The notes beneath the pieces were generated by a model. The model worked only from the letters and a program-made list of their open reading frames with translations, had not been told where the DNA came from and made no database searches. The translations under genes were made by a program, and so were the position numbers. A stretch of 64,000 nucleotides of DNA from Methylopila sp. 73B (GTDB taxonomy: Bacteria > Pseudomonadota > Alphaproteobacteria > Rhizobiales > Methylopilaceae): positions 2,852,001 through 2,916,000 of the forward strand of contig NZ_JAFV01000001.1 of the NCBI RefSeq assembly GCF_000526315.1, in the 5' to 3' direction. Below are positions 29,827 to 38,493 of the stretch, piece by piece. The first letter of the stretch is position 1, and each line of letters starts with the position of its first letter.

Positions 29827-29877
29827 TGCGACCCGCGGCGGAGCGCCTCCCGCGCCCCTGTTGGATCCAGCTTTCGC

Positions 29878-31560
29878 ATGACGGACCTCCACCCCCAGCA
29901 CGAGACCATCCTCGACGCGCTCGACGCCGCGGCGACGGGCGATCGCGGCTTCACGTTCCATTCGGCGCGCGGCGAGGTTCTGGCCGACCTGCCCTACGCC
30001 CGGCTGCGCGACGACGCGCGCGCTCTGGCCGCCCGCCTGCTCGCCGCGGGCCTCGCGCCCGGCGACCGCGTCGGCCTGATCGCCGAGACCGAGGCCGACT
30101 TCGTGCGGCTGTTCTTCGCCTGCGGCTACGCCCGGCTGGTGCCGGCGCCGATGCCGCTGCCGATGGCCTTCGGCGGCCGCGAGACCTACCTCGCCCACAT
30201 CCGCCGCATGGTGGAGACCGCGGACGCCGCCGCCGCCTTCGCGCCGGCCGCCCTCAAGGCGTGGCTGCTGGAGGCGGTCGACGGCCTTCCGCTGAAGCTC
30301 GTGGGGTCGATCGCGGACGTGCCGGAGACGGAGGCCGGCGGCGAACTCGACCGTCCGGCGCCGGAGGATCTCGCCTACCTGCAGTTTTCCTCCGGCAGCA
30401 CGCGCTTTCCCAAGGGGATCATGGTGACCCACGCCGCGCTGATGGCGAACGCCGTCGGAATCAGCCGCGCGGGGCTGGAAACCACGCCGGACGACCGCTG
30501 CGTGTCGTGGCTCCCGTTCTACCACGACATGGGTCTCGTCGGCTTCATGCTCACGCCGATCGTGGCCGGGCTCTCGGTCGACTACCTCTCGACCCGCGAC
30601 TTCGCGCGGCGGCCCCTGATGTGGCTGGAGCTGATCTCGCGCAACCGGGCCACAATTTCCTACAGCCCGAGCTTCGGCTTCGAGCTCTCGGTGCAGCGCG
30701 CCGCGACGCTCGACCTCGGCGCGCTGGACCTGACGTCGTGGCGGATCGCCGGCATCGGGGGCGACATGATCCGTCCCCATGTGCTGCGCCGGTTCGCCGA
30801 TCGCTTCGCCGCCCACGGCTTCCGGCTCGGGAGCTTCGTGCCGAGCTACGGCATGGCCGAGGCCACGCTTGCGCTCTCCTTCGCGCCGCTCAGCGAGGGG
30901 CTCCGCACCGAGACGCTCGACCTCGACCGGCTGGAGAGCGAGGGCGTCGCCGCCGCGGCGGCCGAAGGCGACCGGACGCGCGAGTTCGTGCTGTGCGGCG
31001 CAGCCCTCCCCGGCCACGCGATCGAAGTCCGCGACCCCACAGGCGAGCCGCAGGCGGACCGCGCCGTCGGCCAGGTGTTCGCGCGGGGGCCGAGCCTGAT
31101 GCAGGCCTATTTCCGCGAGGACGAGGCGACGGCCGCCGCGATCGACGCCGCCGGCTGGCTCGATACCGGCGATCTCGGCTACCTCGTCGACGGCCAGATC
31201 GTGATCACCGGCCGCGCCAAGGACCTGATCCTGATCAACGGGCGCAACATCTGGCCCCAGGACATGGAGTGGGCGGCCGAGAGCGAGGTCGCCGGCCTGC
31301 GCAGCGGCGACGTCGCCGTGTTCTCGGTCGATTCCGCGGATGACGAGGAGGTCGTCGCGCTGGTCCAGTGCCGCGCGAGCGCGCCCGACGTCCGCGACGC
31401 GCTGCGGGGCGAGGTCGAGAAGGTGCTCCGGATGCGATTCGGCGTCGCGCCGGTCGTTCGGCTGGTCGGGGCCCACGCGCTGCCGGTCACGTCGTCCGGA
31501 AAGCTCAGCCGGAGCCGGTCCCGGGAGCTCTACCGGTCGCTTGGTTCCGCCGGGACCTGA
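29878..31560 (+). CDS. Fatty acyl-AMP ligase (AasR-like)
   Basis: The 560-residue product is an adenylate-forming enzyme of the FAAL type. It has the AMP-binding motif LQFSSGSTRFPKGI (about residue 165), SWLPFYHDMGL, the PSYGMAEATLAL motif, WLDTGDLGYL and the C-terminal SSGKLSRS with the catalytic Lys. FAALs activate a fatty acid and pass it to an acyl carrier protein rather than CoA. In Caulobacter a gene of this type (AasR) charges the dedicated carrier that feeds serine palmitoyltransferase. The carrier and transferase genes here are the next two downstream, about 460 bp away beyond a terminator. Confidence 0.9.
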   Translation: MTDLHPQHETILDALDAAATGDRGFTFHSARGEVLADLPYARLRDDARALAARLLAAGLAPGDRVGLIAETEADFVRLFFACGYARLVPAPMPLPMAFGGRETYLAHIRRMVETADAAAAFAPAALKAWLLEAVDGLPLKLVGSIADVPETEAGGELDRPAPEDLAYLQFSSGSTRFPKGIMVTHAALMANAVGISRAGLETTPDDRCVSWLPFYHDMGLVGFMLTPIVAGLSVDYLSTRDFARRPLMWLELISRNRATISYSPSFGFELSVQRAATLDLGALDLTSWRIAGIGGDMIRPHVLRRFADRFAAHGFRLGSFVPSYGMAEATLALSFAPLSEGLRTETLDLDRLESEGVAAAAAEGDRTREFVLCGAALPGHAIEVRDPTGEPQADRAVGQVFARGPSLMQAYFREDEATAAAIDAAGWLDTGDLGYLVDGQIVITGRAKDLILINGRNIWPQDMEWAAESEVAGLRSGDVAVFSVDSADDEEVVALVQCRASAPDVRDALRGEVEKVLRMRFGVAPVVRLVGAHALPVTSSGKLSRSRSRELYRSLGSAGT

Positions 31561-32020
31561 ACACATTCGGCGCCGTTCTGTTTCAATCCCGCGCGTCCCG
31601 GGCGGCGCCGGCGCCAAGACGTCGTGCGGGCCTGCAACGCGCAAGCCGCGCCAAACGCGGCGCGGGCCGCGCAGACGCTTCGTTAACCAGCTGTGCCGTT
31701 TTCTGGATTATCAGGAGTTTTCACCGCTGAAAGGCGCCTCGGGGGGCGCCGTCTCGGCTGAAAAAGCGAGGAGCGGCCGCGGTCTTGGACGTCCCCGTCG
31801 GCCCAGCGGCCGGCGTCGCTTTTTTCGCAACACCTGCCGGCGGAACGACCCGGCGGCGGAACATTCGGCCGAATTCGGCTCCGGGGGAGACATCGCGCAT
31901 GTGTAACACGCTGAATCCCCTGTTGATTTGCTGACATGCTCAGAAACTTTACAGATCGACGACAACTCCATATTTTCCGCGCTGACAACGAAATATGGAT
32001 CCGTCCGCCTGGACGAAAAG
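31561..32020 (+). other. 460-bp gap between the acyl-AMP ligase and ACP genes
   Basis: I see no gene here. A terminator lies at 31760-31826. The last 100 bp before the ACP gene are clearly less GC-rich and contain TTGATT (31923-31928) and a TTTACA hexamer 19 bases later, a possible but weak promoter for the ACP-SPT pair. The call of a promoter is tentative. Confidence 0.45.
31760..31826 (+). terminator. Rho-independent terminator after the acyl-AMP ligase gene
   Basis: GAAAAAGCGA (31760-31769) pairs with TCGCTTTTTTC (31816-31826), and an inner GCGGCCGC / GCGGCC pair extends the stem. A run of six T residues closes it. It implies that the ACP-SPT pair has its own promoter. Confidence 0.65.
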
Positions 32021-32272
32021 ATGAGTGAAGAGAAAAACGAGTTGCTCGCCGAGATTTCCGAAGTGCTAGAGACGGTAGTCAATCGGCGGGTCGAGTTACG
32101 GACGGATATGAACATCGTGAACGATCTTGGCCTCGATTCAATTGCCGTGATGAACTTCTGCATGGCGCTGGAGGACAAGTTCGACATCTCGATTCCGCTG
32201 CATGACATGGCGAGCGTTGTGACCGTCGACGATCTAGCGAAGACGATCCAAGCTCTGCGGAGTAATGCGTGA
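32021..32272 (+). CDS. Acyl carrier protein for sphingolipid synthesis (AcpR-like)
   Basis: The 83-residue acidic protein has the carrier motif NDLGLDSIAVMNF with the phosphopantetheine serine at residue 40, and four predicted helices. It is not the housekeeping ACP, which lies beside fabD/fabG/fabF. Its place directly before serine palmitoyltransferase, with an 8-bp overlap (ATGCGTGA), mirrors the spt-acpR pair of Caulobacter. It probably carries the fatty acyl group used by the transferase. GGACGAAAAG precedes the ATG at 32021; an upstream TTG at 31928 is unlikely. Confidence 0.88.
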   Translation: MSEEKNELLAEISEVLETVVNRRVELRTDMNIVNDLGLDSIAVMNFCMALEDKFDISIPLHDMASVVTVDDLAKTIQALRSNA

Positions 32273-33575
32273 TATGTCGATTTTTGGTAAGTTTGCGGCG
32301 CTCAGCGCGCGGTACGATCGTCTGAAGCAGAGCGGGGCCGATCCGTTTTCGGTGAAGTTCGACGACATTCTGTCCTCGGTCGAAGGCGTCGTGCGCGGCA
32401 AGAAGACCTTGCTGTTCGGCACCAACAACTACCTCGGGCTGACCTTCGACGAGGTCGCCATGGAGCAGTCTGCGGACGCCATCCGCCACCACGGCACTGG
32501 CACCACCGGCTCCCGCATCGCCAACGGCAGCTACAAGGTCCACGCCGAGCTCGAGCGCGAGCTCGCGGACTTCTACCGCCGCAAGCACTGCATGGTGTTC
32601 TCCACCGGCTACCAGGCCAACCTCGGCATGATCTCGACGCTGGTCGGCAAGGACGACCACCTGTTCCTGGACGCCGACAGCCACGCCTCGATCTACGACG
32701 GCTCGCGCCTCGGCCACGCGCCGGTGGTCCGCTTCCGCCACAACAACCCCGACGACCTCGCCAAGCGCCTCCGCCGCCTCGCCGACCAGCCGGGCGACAA
32801 GCTGATCGTGGTCGAGGGCATCTACTCGATGCTGGGCGACACCGCCCCGCTGAAGGAGTTCGTCGACGTCAAGCGCGAGTACGGCGCCTACCTGATGGTG
32901 GACGAGGCCCACTCCATGGGCGTGCTCGGCCGCGACGGCCGCGGCCTCGCCGAGCGTGAAGGCGTCGAGGACGACGTCGACTTCGTGGTCGGCACTTTCT
33001 CGAAGAGCCTCGCCAGCGTCGGCGGCTTCTGCGTCTCGAGCCTCGAGGGCTTCGAGATCCTGCGGCTCGCCTCGCGGCCTTACATGTTCACGGCCTCGCT
33101 GCCGCCGTCGATCATGTCCTCGACGATCTCCGCACTGAAGACGCTGCGGCGCGAGCCCGAGCGCCGGACCAAGCTGACCGCCAACAGCCGCCGGTTCTAC
33201 AACGGCCTGCGCGGCGCCGGCTTCAACGTCGGCCCGGAGTGCACCCCGATCGTGGCGGTCATCATCGACAACCCGGACGTCGCGGTGGCGTTCTGGAAGC
33301 GGCTGCTGGATGAGGGCATGTACCTCAACCTCGCGCTGCCGCCCGCAACGCCGAATTCGTCCGCTTTCCTGCGCTCCAGCGTCAGCGCCGCGCATGCCGA
33401 CGAGCACATCGACTTCGCGATCGCGCTGATGACGCGCATCGGCCGCGAGTTCGGCCTGCTGCCGAACGAGACCAACGTCTGCCCGTTCCCGGTCAGCGCA
33501 GAACGCCTCGGCGCCACAGCCGCCACAGCACGGGCCCTGCCGACAGCAATGGGTGCCGGCGCTGGAATGGCGTGA
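32265..33575 (+). CDS. spt: Serine palmitoyltransferase (alpha-oxoamine synthase)
   Basis: The 436-residue PLP enzyme would condense L-serine with an activated fatty acid to 3-keto-sphinganine, the first step of sphingolipid synthesis. Features include LFGTNNYLGL, GTGTTGSRIANGS, VDEAHSMGVLG and the PLP lysine in GTFSKSLASVGG. The relatives KBL, BioF and HemA share the fold. The neighbouring carrier protein and acyl-AMP ligase favour the transferase. Start ATG 32265 overlaps the ACP stop; ATG 32274 is also possible. The last 25 residues are Ala-rich and unconserved, and their codons overlap the convergent gene by 83 bp. Confidence 0.9.
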   Translation: MRDMSIFGKFAALSARYDRLKQSGADPFSVKFDDILSSVEGVVRGKKTLLFGTNNYLGLTFDEVAMEQSADAIRHHGTGTTGSRIANGSYKVHAELERELADFYRRKHCMVFSTGYQANLGMISTLVGKDDHLFLDADSHASIYDGSRLGHAPVVRFRHNNPDDLAKRLRRLADQPGDKLIVVEGIYSMLGDTAPLKEFVDVKREYGAYLMVDEAHSMGVLGRDGRGLAEREGVEDDVDFVVGTFSKSLASVGGFCVSSLEGFEILRLASRPYMFTASLPPSIMSSTISALKTLRREPERRTKLTANSRRFYNGLRGAGFNVGPECTPIVAVIIDNPDVAVAFWKRLLDEGMYLNLALPPATPNSSAFLRSSVSAAHADEHIDFAIALMTRIGREFGLLPNETNVCPFPVSAERLGATAATARALPTAMGAGAGMA

Positions 33576-34449
33576 CGACGATCGGGTGGCCCGAGTGCCG
33601 CTCGATCTTCCAGGCGATGTAGTCCACGCCGCCTGAGAACGTGAAGACCGCCTTGGCGAGCCGCACGAGATTGAGCGGCTTCGCCAGGCGCCGCCGCAGG
33701 GTCCAGGCCCTCGCGGCTTTCGCGCGGCTCTCCGGCGTGATTTGGGGCGCGAGCGCCCCGTCCGTCTCGGTCGCGAACGGCACGCCCTCGGCGGCCCATC
33801 CAAGCTCCAGCACGCGCGCGAAGCGCTCCGGCGCGCGCTCGACGATCGAGGACGGACGCGCCGCGCTTTCCACGCGCAGCTCGGACGCGTAGGTGCGCTG
33901 GAACAGCGCCGTCCAGAACGCCGCCGCCGCCCCGCGCTCCGGCCCCAGATGCGCCGCCCACCACGCCGCCGCGCCGACCGCGGTCGCGACCGCATCCTCG
34001 ATCGCCTCCGCCGCCGCAGCGTCGCGCGCGTAAGGCAGCGCCGCTGGCTGGCAGAAGCGCGTCCAGATCGTGGTGTCGCGGCTCAGAGCCCGGGCGTGGC
34101 GCGCGAACTGCGCCACCGACATGATCGCGACCTTGGCGCGGAGCCGCGGGGCGTCGTCGGCGCTCTCGGCGTACTCCACGTTCGGCGGCAGCAGCCGGTT
34201 TCCCCAGCCCGCGAAACGGCCCTGGTCCCAGGCGGCGAGGTCGTCGAGCAGCACATAGAAGTCGAGCAGACCGTCCGTCTCGCCGGTGCGCAGCGCCGAG
34301 CCGTAGAACAGCACCCCCGCGACGGCCCCTCCCCCGCGCGCCGCAAGCTCGGCCGCGAAGGCGCGCACAGCCTCAGGCTGAGGCGCGGCGAGCTCCGCGG
34401 CGACGGCGGACGTCAGAGGCGTTCGTGCGGGGCTTGGGAGAGGCGGCAT
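33493..34449 (-). CDS. Putative nucleotidyltransferase-fold protein
   Basis: The 318-residue product has an N-terminal region like the pol-beta nucleotidyltransferase fold: FYGSALRTGETDGLLDFYVLL, a G-S then D-x motif in which the second acidic residue appears to be Tyr. A long helical C-terminal part follows. No other domain is recognised. It is convergent with spt and overlaps it by 83 bp. Proteins of this type recur beside bacterial sphingolipid genes as far as I recall, but no function is known to me. The weak acidic triad makes catalysis doubtful. Confidence 0.6.
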   Translation of the reverse strand: MPPLPSPARTPLTSAVAAELAAPQPEAVRAFAAELAARGGGAVAGVLFYGSALRTGETDGLLDFYVLLDDLAAWDQGRFAGWGNRLLPPNVEYAESADDAPRLRAKVAIMSVAQFARHARALSRDTTIWTRFCQPAALPYARDAAAAEAIEDAVATAVGAAAWWAAHLGPERGAAAAFWTALFQRTYASELRVESAARPSSIVERAPERFARVLELGWAAEGVPFATETDGALAPQITPESRAKAARAWTLRRRLAKPLNLVRLAKAVFTFSGGVDYIAWKIERHSGHPIVVTPFQRRHPLLSAGPVLWRLWRRGVLR

Positions 34450-34512
34450 GGGGTCAGGACGCTTCTGGCGGGGAAAATACGGAGACGGTGGCTGTGCGCC
34501 ACGCTGGGCGTT

Positions 34513-34632
34513 GTGCGTGCTTCGAGACGCCGACCTTCGGTCGGCTCCTCAGCATGAGGATGTTTTCGCGGCCCAACCTCAACCTTCTCATGCTGAGGAG
34601 CCCGCCCTTGGCGGCCGTCTCGAAGCACGCGC
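34513..34632. repeat. Palindromic repeat, family 2 (copy 2)
   Basis: A 120-bp element opens GCGTGCTTCGAGACGCC and closes GCCGTCTCGAAGCACGC, with inner arms CCTCAGCATGAGGA and TCATGCTGAGGA. It lies between the nucleotidyltransferase-fold gene and the lipid kinase gene. It matches 14801-14906 over both arms. Confidence 0.8.
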
Positions 34633-34654
34633 TGCCCCTCTTGGCCGTCTCAAC

Positions 34655-35572
34655 TCAATACGTCACGAACGTCACCGCCGGCCCCGTCGCGAGTTCGATC
34701 CGGCGGTCGGGGCCGGCGTGGAACGTGTCGCCGTCGAGGATGAAGGGCGCGGCGAGGTCGAGCGCGAGGTGGTCCGCGCGCAGGCTGACGTAGCCGGCCT
34801 CCGCCATCCACGGCGCCGGGCGCCGCCGGCCGACGGCGATCAGCGCCCGCGCCAGCCGCCGCGGCGGCGCGGCTACGTCGAGCAGGCGGATCTCGCCCGC
34901 GCCTTCGCCCCAGAACGGCCAGAGCCCGAGCATCAGCTTGTGAAGCGTGGTCGCGAGCAGCACGAAGCGGTCCTGCGCAAGCGCCGACCCGCCGTCGACC
35001 GCGACGGACGCCGAGACCCCGCGGCGCCAGGCTTCGCGCTCGGCCCCGGAGAACGCCGCGCTGATGCTGGACGCCACCGCCAGGCCAAGGCCCACGCCCT
35101 GCGCGAAACCGCGCTTGTGGACCTGGGCGTTGGCGAGCCGGACGCCCCGCTCGAAGGCGCCGCAGCCGAACACGAAGCCGTAGCGCGCGACGCCGTCCGC
35201 CGTGACGCGCATCGGCCGCCGGATCTCGCGTCGGCGCGGCTCGGCGCCGGACGCGACCGCCGCCGCGAGAGCGGCGAGGTCCTTCACGCCGCCGACGTCC
35301 GCCGCCGCCACGTTGGTCTTGCCGCGGGGCACGAAGGCGATCGGCGGCGGCGCGCCGTCATAGGCCGCGACGAGCGCGGTCAAAGCCTCGCGCAGCGTGC
35401 CGTCGCCGCCGGCGACCGCGATCACGCTCACGCCGCCGGCCTTCAGCCGTGCGATGGCCGGTCCGTAGCCGCCGATCCCGTCGGGCGTTTCCGCCACGAC
35501 GCCGGGCGCGCCGACAAGGCCCTCGACGCCGCGCCAGCTCCTGGCGTTCGCGAGAACGCCGAGAGCGGTCAC
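34655..35572 (-). CDS. Diacylglycerol/ceramide kinase family lipid kinase
   Basis: The 305-residue product has the DAGK catalytic motif VIAVAGGDGTLREAL and a C-terminal beta domain with FILDGDTFHAGP. The usual N-terminal NPxSG is altered to NARSW. The family phosphorylates lipids such as diacylglycerol, sphingosine or ceramide. Next to spt, and by analogy with the Caulobacter ceramide kinase CpgB, ceramide is the likely substrate. The start is a GTG at 35572 that overlaps the stop of the upstream CDP-alcohol transferase gene (GTGA), so the two are coupled. Confidence 0.82.
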   Translation of the reverse strand: MTALGVLANARSWRGVEGLVGAPGVVAETPDGIGGYGPAIARLKAGGVSVIAVAGGDGTLREALTALVAAYDGAPPPIAFVPRGKTNVAAADVGGVKDLAALAAAVASGAEPRRREIRRPMRVTADGVARYGFVFGCGAFERGVRLANAQVHKRGFAQGVGLGLAVASSISAAFSGAEREAWRRGVSASVAVDGGSALAQDRFVLLATTLHKLMLGLWPFWGEGAGEIRLLDVAAPPRRLARALIAVGRRRPAPWMAEAGYVSLRADHLALDLAAPFILDGDTFHAGPDRRIELATGPAVTFVTY

Positions 35573-36705
35573 GCCGCGTCCAGCCAGGAGACGATCGGCG
35601 AGCGGCGGCGGGCGATCACTGCCTGGACAATCTGCGCGGTGTGCACGAGGAAGCTCAGCACGATCCACACGATCACGGCGTACATCCCGAGATCGGGACG
35701 GCCGAAGAGCGTGAACGCCGTCAGCAGCACCAGGTTCGGATTGCGGCGGGCGGTGATCAGCCGAAAGAAGCTGTCGAACGGCCGCCAGACGTGCATATGC
35801 ATGCCGAACAGCCGCAGGAAGATCCCCTCCTCGACCCGCTGCAGAATGTAGCCGCCGAAGATGATCGCGATCATCCACTCGGCCCCGGCTCCCGAAAACC
35901 CGGCCGCCGGAAGCCCGAAGACCCAGGCCATCCACCAGAACGGCGGGTGCACCAGGTCGATGCCATGGTCCAGCACGTTGCCGAACTCGCTCGAGGTCAT
36001 GGTGACGCGGGCGAGCTTGCCGTCGACGGTGTCGAGGAAGGTCATGATCCACGCGGCGAGCAGTCCGGGCAGGTAGTGCCCCGTCCAGAACGCCCACATC
36101 GCGGCGAAGACGAGGACCAGCCCGACGTAGGTGACGGCGTTCGGCGTTATCCGGCGCACGGCGCACCACTTAGTCACGATGCGCGCCGGAACCGGCCAGA
36201 CGTACTTCGTGACGGCGTCGGTGACGCCTTTGTACGAACCCGCGAAGCTGCGCGCCTCGACCTCGTCCACCGTCTCAGGGCTGAGCGGGATGAGATAGGC
36301 GATCTCGCGCTTGCGGAGCTTCCTGTTGTAGGAGCCGGCCAGCCCCTCGGAATCAAGACGCTCCACCGTGGCGGGCAGGCCCGCGGCCGACCCCTGCGCG
36401 ATGGCCGCGGCCACGCCCGGCGCCTCAGCCGCCGACACATGCGCCGCGACCGGGACTGCCCCGTCGAGCAGCACGGCGCCCGGCCGCTCGGCCAGCGCGT
36501 CGATCAGACGCTGCTCGAACGCGTAGTCCACGCGCAGCAGAAGAACCTCGCCGTCTTGGGGCAGAGCCTCCGCCGTTTCGCGCACCTCCGCCACGCCGGC
36601 ACGCGCCAGCTGCCGGGTCAGGCGTTCGGCCGAGGACATCCCCCAGATGCGCGCGTCGGACCTTCCGAGAAGGACAGCGACGGCTGCCTGGCGTAGCTGC
36701 GTCAT
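35569..36705 (-). CDS. CDP-alcohol phosphotransferase with N-terminal nucleotidyltransferase-like domain
   Basis: The 378-residue product has two parts. The C-terminal half (about 180-370) is a six-helix CDP-alcohol phosphatidyltransferase domain with the full catalytic motif DGKLAR, then eight residues, then GNVLDHGID. The N-terminal part (about 1-170) resembles a degenerate sugar-nucleotidyltransferase fold, as in fused IPCT/DIPPS enzymes, but lacks the GxGxR loop. Such enzymes join a CDP-alcohol to a second alcohol, for example in phosphatidylinositol or inositol-phosphoceramide synthesis. Coupling with a lipid kinase and closeness to spt suggest sphingolipid head-group synthesis; the substrates are not shown by the sequence. 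Confidence 0.82.
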   Translation of the reverse strand: MTQLRQAAVAVLLGRSDARIWGMSSAERLTRQLARAGVAEVRETAEALPQDGEVLLLRVDYAFEQRLIDALAERPGAVLLDGAVPVAAHVSAAEAPGVAAAIAQGSAAGLPATVERLDSEGLAGSYNRKLRKREIAYLIPLSPETVDEVEARSFAGSYKGVTDAVTKYVWPVPARIVTKWCAVRRITPNAVTYVGLVLVFAAMWAFWTGHYLPGLLAAWIMTFLDTVDGKLARVTMTSSEFGNVLDHGIDLVHPPFWWMAWVFGLPAAGFSGAGAEWMIAIIFGGYILQRVEEGIFLRLFGMHMHVWRPFDSFFRLITARRNPNLVLLTAFTLFGRPDLGMYAVIVWIVLSFLVHTAQIVQAVIARRRSPIVSWLDAA

Positions 36706-36820
36706 AATTTGGTCGTCCGCATCGTCGTTCGTGTGAATGCGTGCTCTTTAATGATGAAACGCCTATTCTGCCAGCCGCCGCGTCCCTGGCGCTCCTCCCA
36801 AGCCAACGCACTCGAAGCCC

Positions 36821-37258
36821 ATGCCCAACCCTACGATGCTAAAGTTCGGCCACCCCGCGACGGTGGTGGGCGAAACCGAGCTGTGGTCGGTGCAGATCCG
36901 GCCGAAGCAACCCGGCTTCGGCTCGCTCGTGCTGGTCTGCAAGGAGGACGCGTCCGCCTTCGGCGCGCTGAGCCCTGCGGCCTTCGCGGAGCTGGGCCGC
37001 GTGGTGGCCGGCCTCGAACCGGCGCTGAAGCGCTTGGCCGGCTACGACAAGATCAATTATCTGATGCTGATGATGGTCGACCCCGACGTCCACTTCCACG
37101 TGATCCCCCGCCACGCGACGCCGCGGGCCTTCGAAGGCGTGACCTTCGTCGACGCCGGATGGCCCGGGCCGCCCGCGCTCGGCGAGGGGCCGGAGCTCGA
37201 CGCCGGGACGATCGCCGCCCTCAAGGCCGCCCTGGCGGCCATCTGGACCGCGCCGTGA
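36821..37258 (+). CDS. HIT family hydrolase
   Basis: The 145-residue product has the histidine-triad signature HFHVIPRH (about residues 91-98) and a compact HIT fold. HIT proteins cleave or transfer nucleoside monophosphates from dinucleoside polyphosphates, AMP adducts or nucleotide sugars. Here it is the first gene of a plus-strand operon that overlaps LptF-like, LptG-like, GNAT and nucleotidyltransferase genes. It could act on a CDP- or AMP-linked intermediate, by inference only. Confidence 0.85.
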   Translation: MPNPTMLKFGHPATVVGETELWSVQIRPKQPGFGSLVLVCKEDASAFGALSPAAFAELGRVVAGLEPALKRLAGYDKINYLMLMMVDPDVHFHVIPRHATPRAFEGVTFVDAGWPGPPALGEGPELDAGTIAALKAALAAIWTAP

Positions 37259-38493
37259 CGCAAACGTCCAAGGCGCGTGGAACGCTGCCCGGCTTCGGCC
37301 TGCTGCAGCGCTACGTCACGGCCCTGACCCTCAGGCCGATGCTGCTGTCGCTCGGCGTGGTGCTCGCGGGGCTGTTGCTCGAGCGCGTGCTGCGCATCGT
37401 CGACGTGCTGGCCGCGGCGGGAGCCCCGGTCTATCTCGTGTTCGCGCTCTCGGCGAGCCTCGTCCCGCATTACCTCGGCTTCGCCATGCCGGCCGCCTTC
37501 GCGCTCGGCGTCTTCGCCGCCTTCTCGCGGCTGTCCAGCGGGGCCGAACTCGAGTCGATGCTGTCCTCGGGCGTGTCGGTGTGGTCGCTGGCGAAGCCGC
37601 TGATGGCGATCGGCGCCGTGATCGCCGCCCTCAACCTGCTGGTCTCGGGCTATCTCGATCCCTACAGCCGCTACAGCTACCGGTCGATCCTGAACTCCTC
37701 GGTCTCCTACGCCTGGCGCGCGCACGCGCCGGCCGCCACCTTCATCAACGTGCGCGACGGGCTGACCGTCACCGCCGACGAGGTCGACAACACCGGGCGC
37801 AATCTCAAAGGCGTCTTCATCGAGGACCGCGCCGGCGGCCTCGAGACGCTCACCACGGCGCGCGCCGGAAAGCTGGAGGTGACCCCGGACGGCAAGCAGC
37901 TCCAGCTGCGGCTCTCCGACGGCGTCGTCCTGCGCAACGCCGCCGGGCAGCGCCCGAGCACGCTGCGGTTCCGCGACCTCGTCTTCGACAAGACCTTCGC
38001 GCTCGAGGCGCCGCCCTTCCGGCCGCGCGGCGGCAACGAGCGCGAGCTGACGCTGAACGAGCTTTGGAGCGAGATGAGCGAGGCTGCGCCCTCCGCGCCC
38101 TATCGCAAGCTGTCGGCGGAGTTCCACTCCCGCATCGTGCGCTCGCTCGCGATCGTGTTCCTGCCGCTGCTGATCATCCCGCTCAGCATGACGATGCGGC
38201 GGCAGAACCGCGTGGCCAACATGGGAGTGGCGGCGCTCGCCCTGATCCTGTTCCAGAACGTGCTGCAGATCGGCGAGACGCTGGCGGAAAAGGGTCTCGC
38301 GCCCGCGCCGCTGCTCACCTGGGGCCCGCTGGCGGGGCTCGTGGCGGTCTCGGCGTTCCTGTTCACGACCGGCACCGATCGACCGGGGGATTCGGCGATC
38401 TCGCGCTTCACCGACCAGCTCTCGGCGCTCGCCGCCGCGGCGGGGCGCGCGATCGCGCCGCTGTTCCGCCGACGGGCGGCCGCGAGGGGCTGA
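37255..38493 (+). CDS. LptF/LptG (YjgP/YjgQ) family permease, LptF-like
   Basis: The 412-residue inner-membrane protein has the LptF/G layout: three N-terminal helices, a periplasmic beta-jellyroll (about residues 140-280) and three C-terminal helices. The family extracts lipopolysaccharide from the inner membrane together with the LptB ATPase. The start is a GTG at 37255 overlapping the HIT stop. The usual lptF-lptG site in this order is beside lptD/surA, so a pair embedded among sphingolipid genes may be a second set that moves another lipid. Confidence 0.85.
   Translation: MTQTSKARGTLPGFGLLQRYVTALTLRPMLLSLGVVLAGLLLERVLRIVDVLAAAGAPVYLVFALSASLVPHYLGFAMPAAFALGVFAAFSRLSSGAELESMLSSGVSVWSLAKPLMAIGAVIAALNLLVSGYLDPYSRYSYRSILNSSVSYAWRAHAPAATFINVRDGLTVTADEVDNTGRNLKGVFIEDRAGGLETLTTARAGKLEVTPDGKQLQLRLSDGVVLRNAAGQRPSTLRFRDLVFDKTFALEAPPFRPRGGNERELTLNELWSEMSEAAPSAPYRKLSAEFHSRIVRSLAIVFLPLLIIPLSMTMRRQNRVANMGVAALALILFQNVLQIGETLAEKGLAPAPLLTWGPLAGLVAVSAFLFTTGTDRPGDSAISRFTDQLSALAAAAGRAIAPLFRRRAAARG

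Noticed and set aside
28513-31644. 1043-codon minus-strand open frame across the ABC exporter and acyl-AMP ligase genes
   Set aside because: It is a GC-driven shadow of two well-supported genes, with no recognisable motif.
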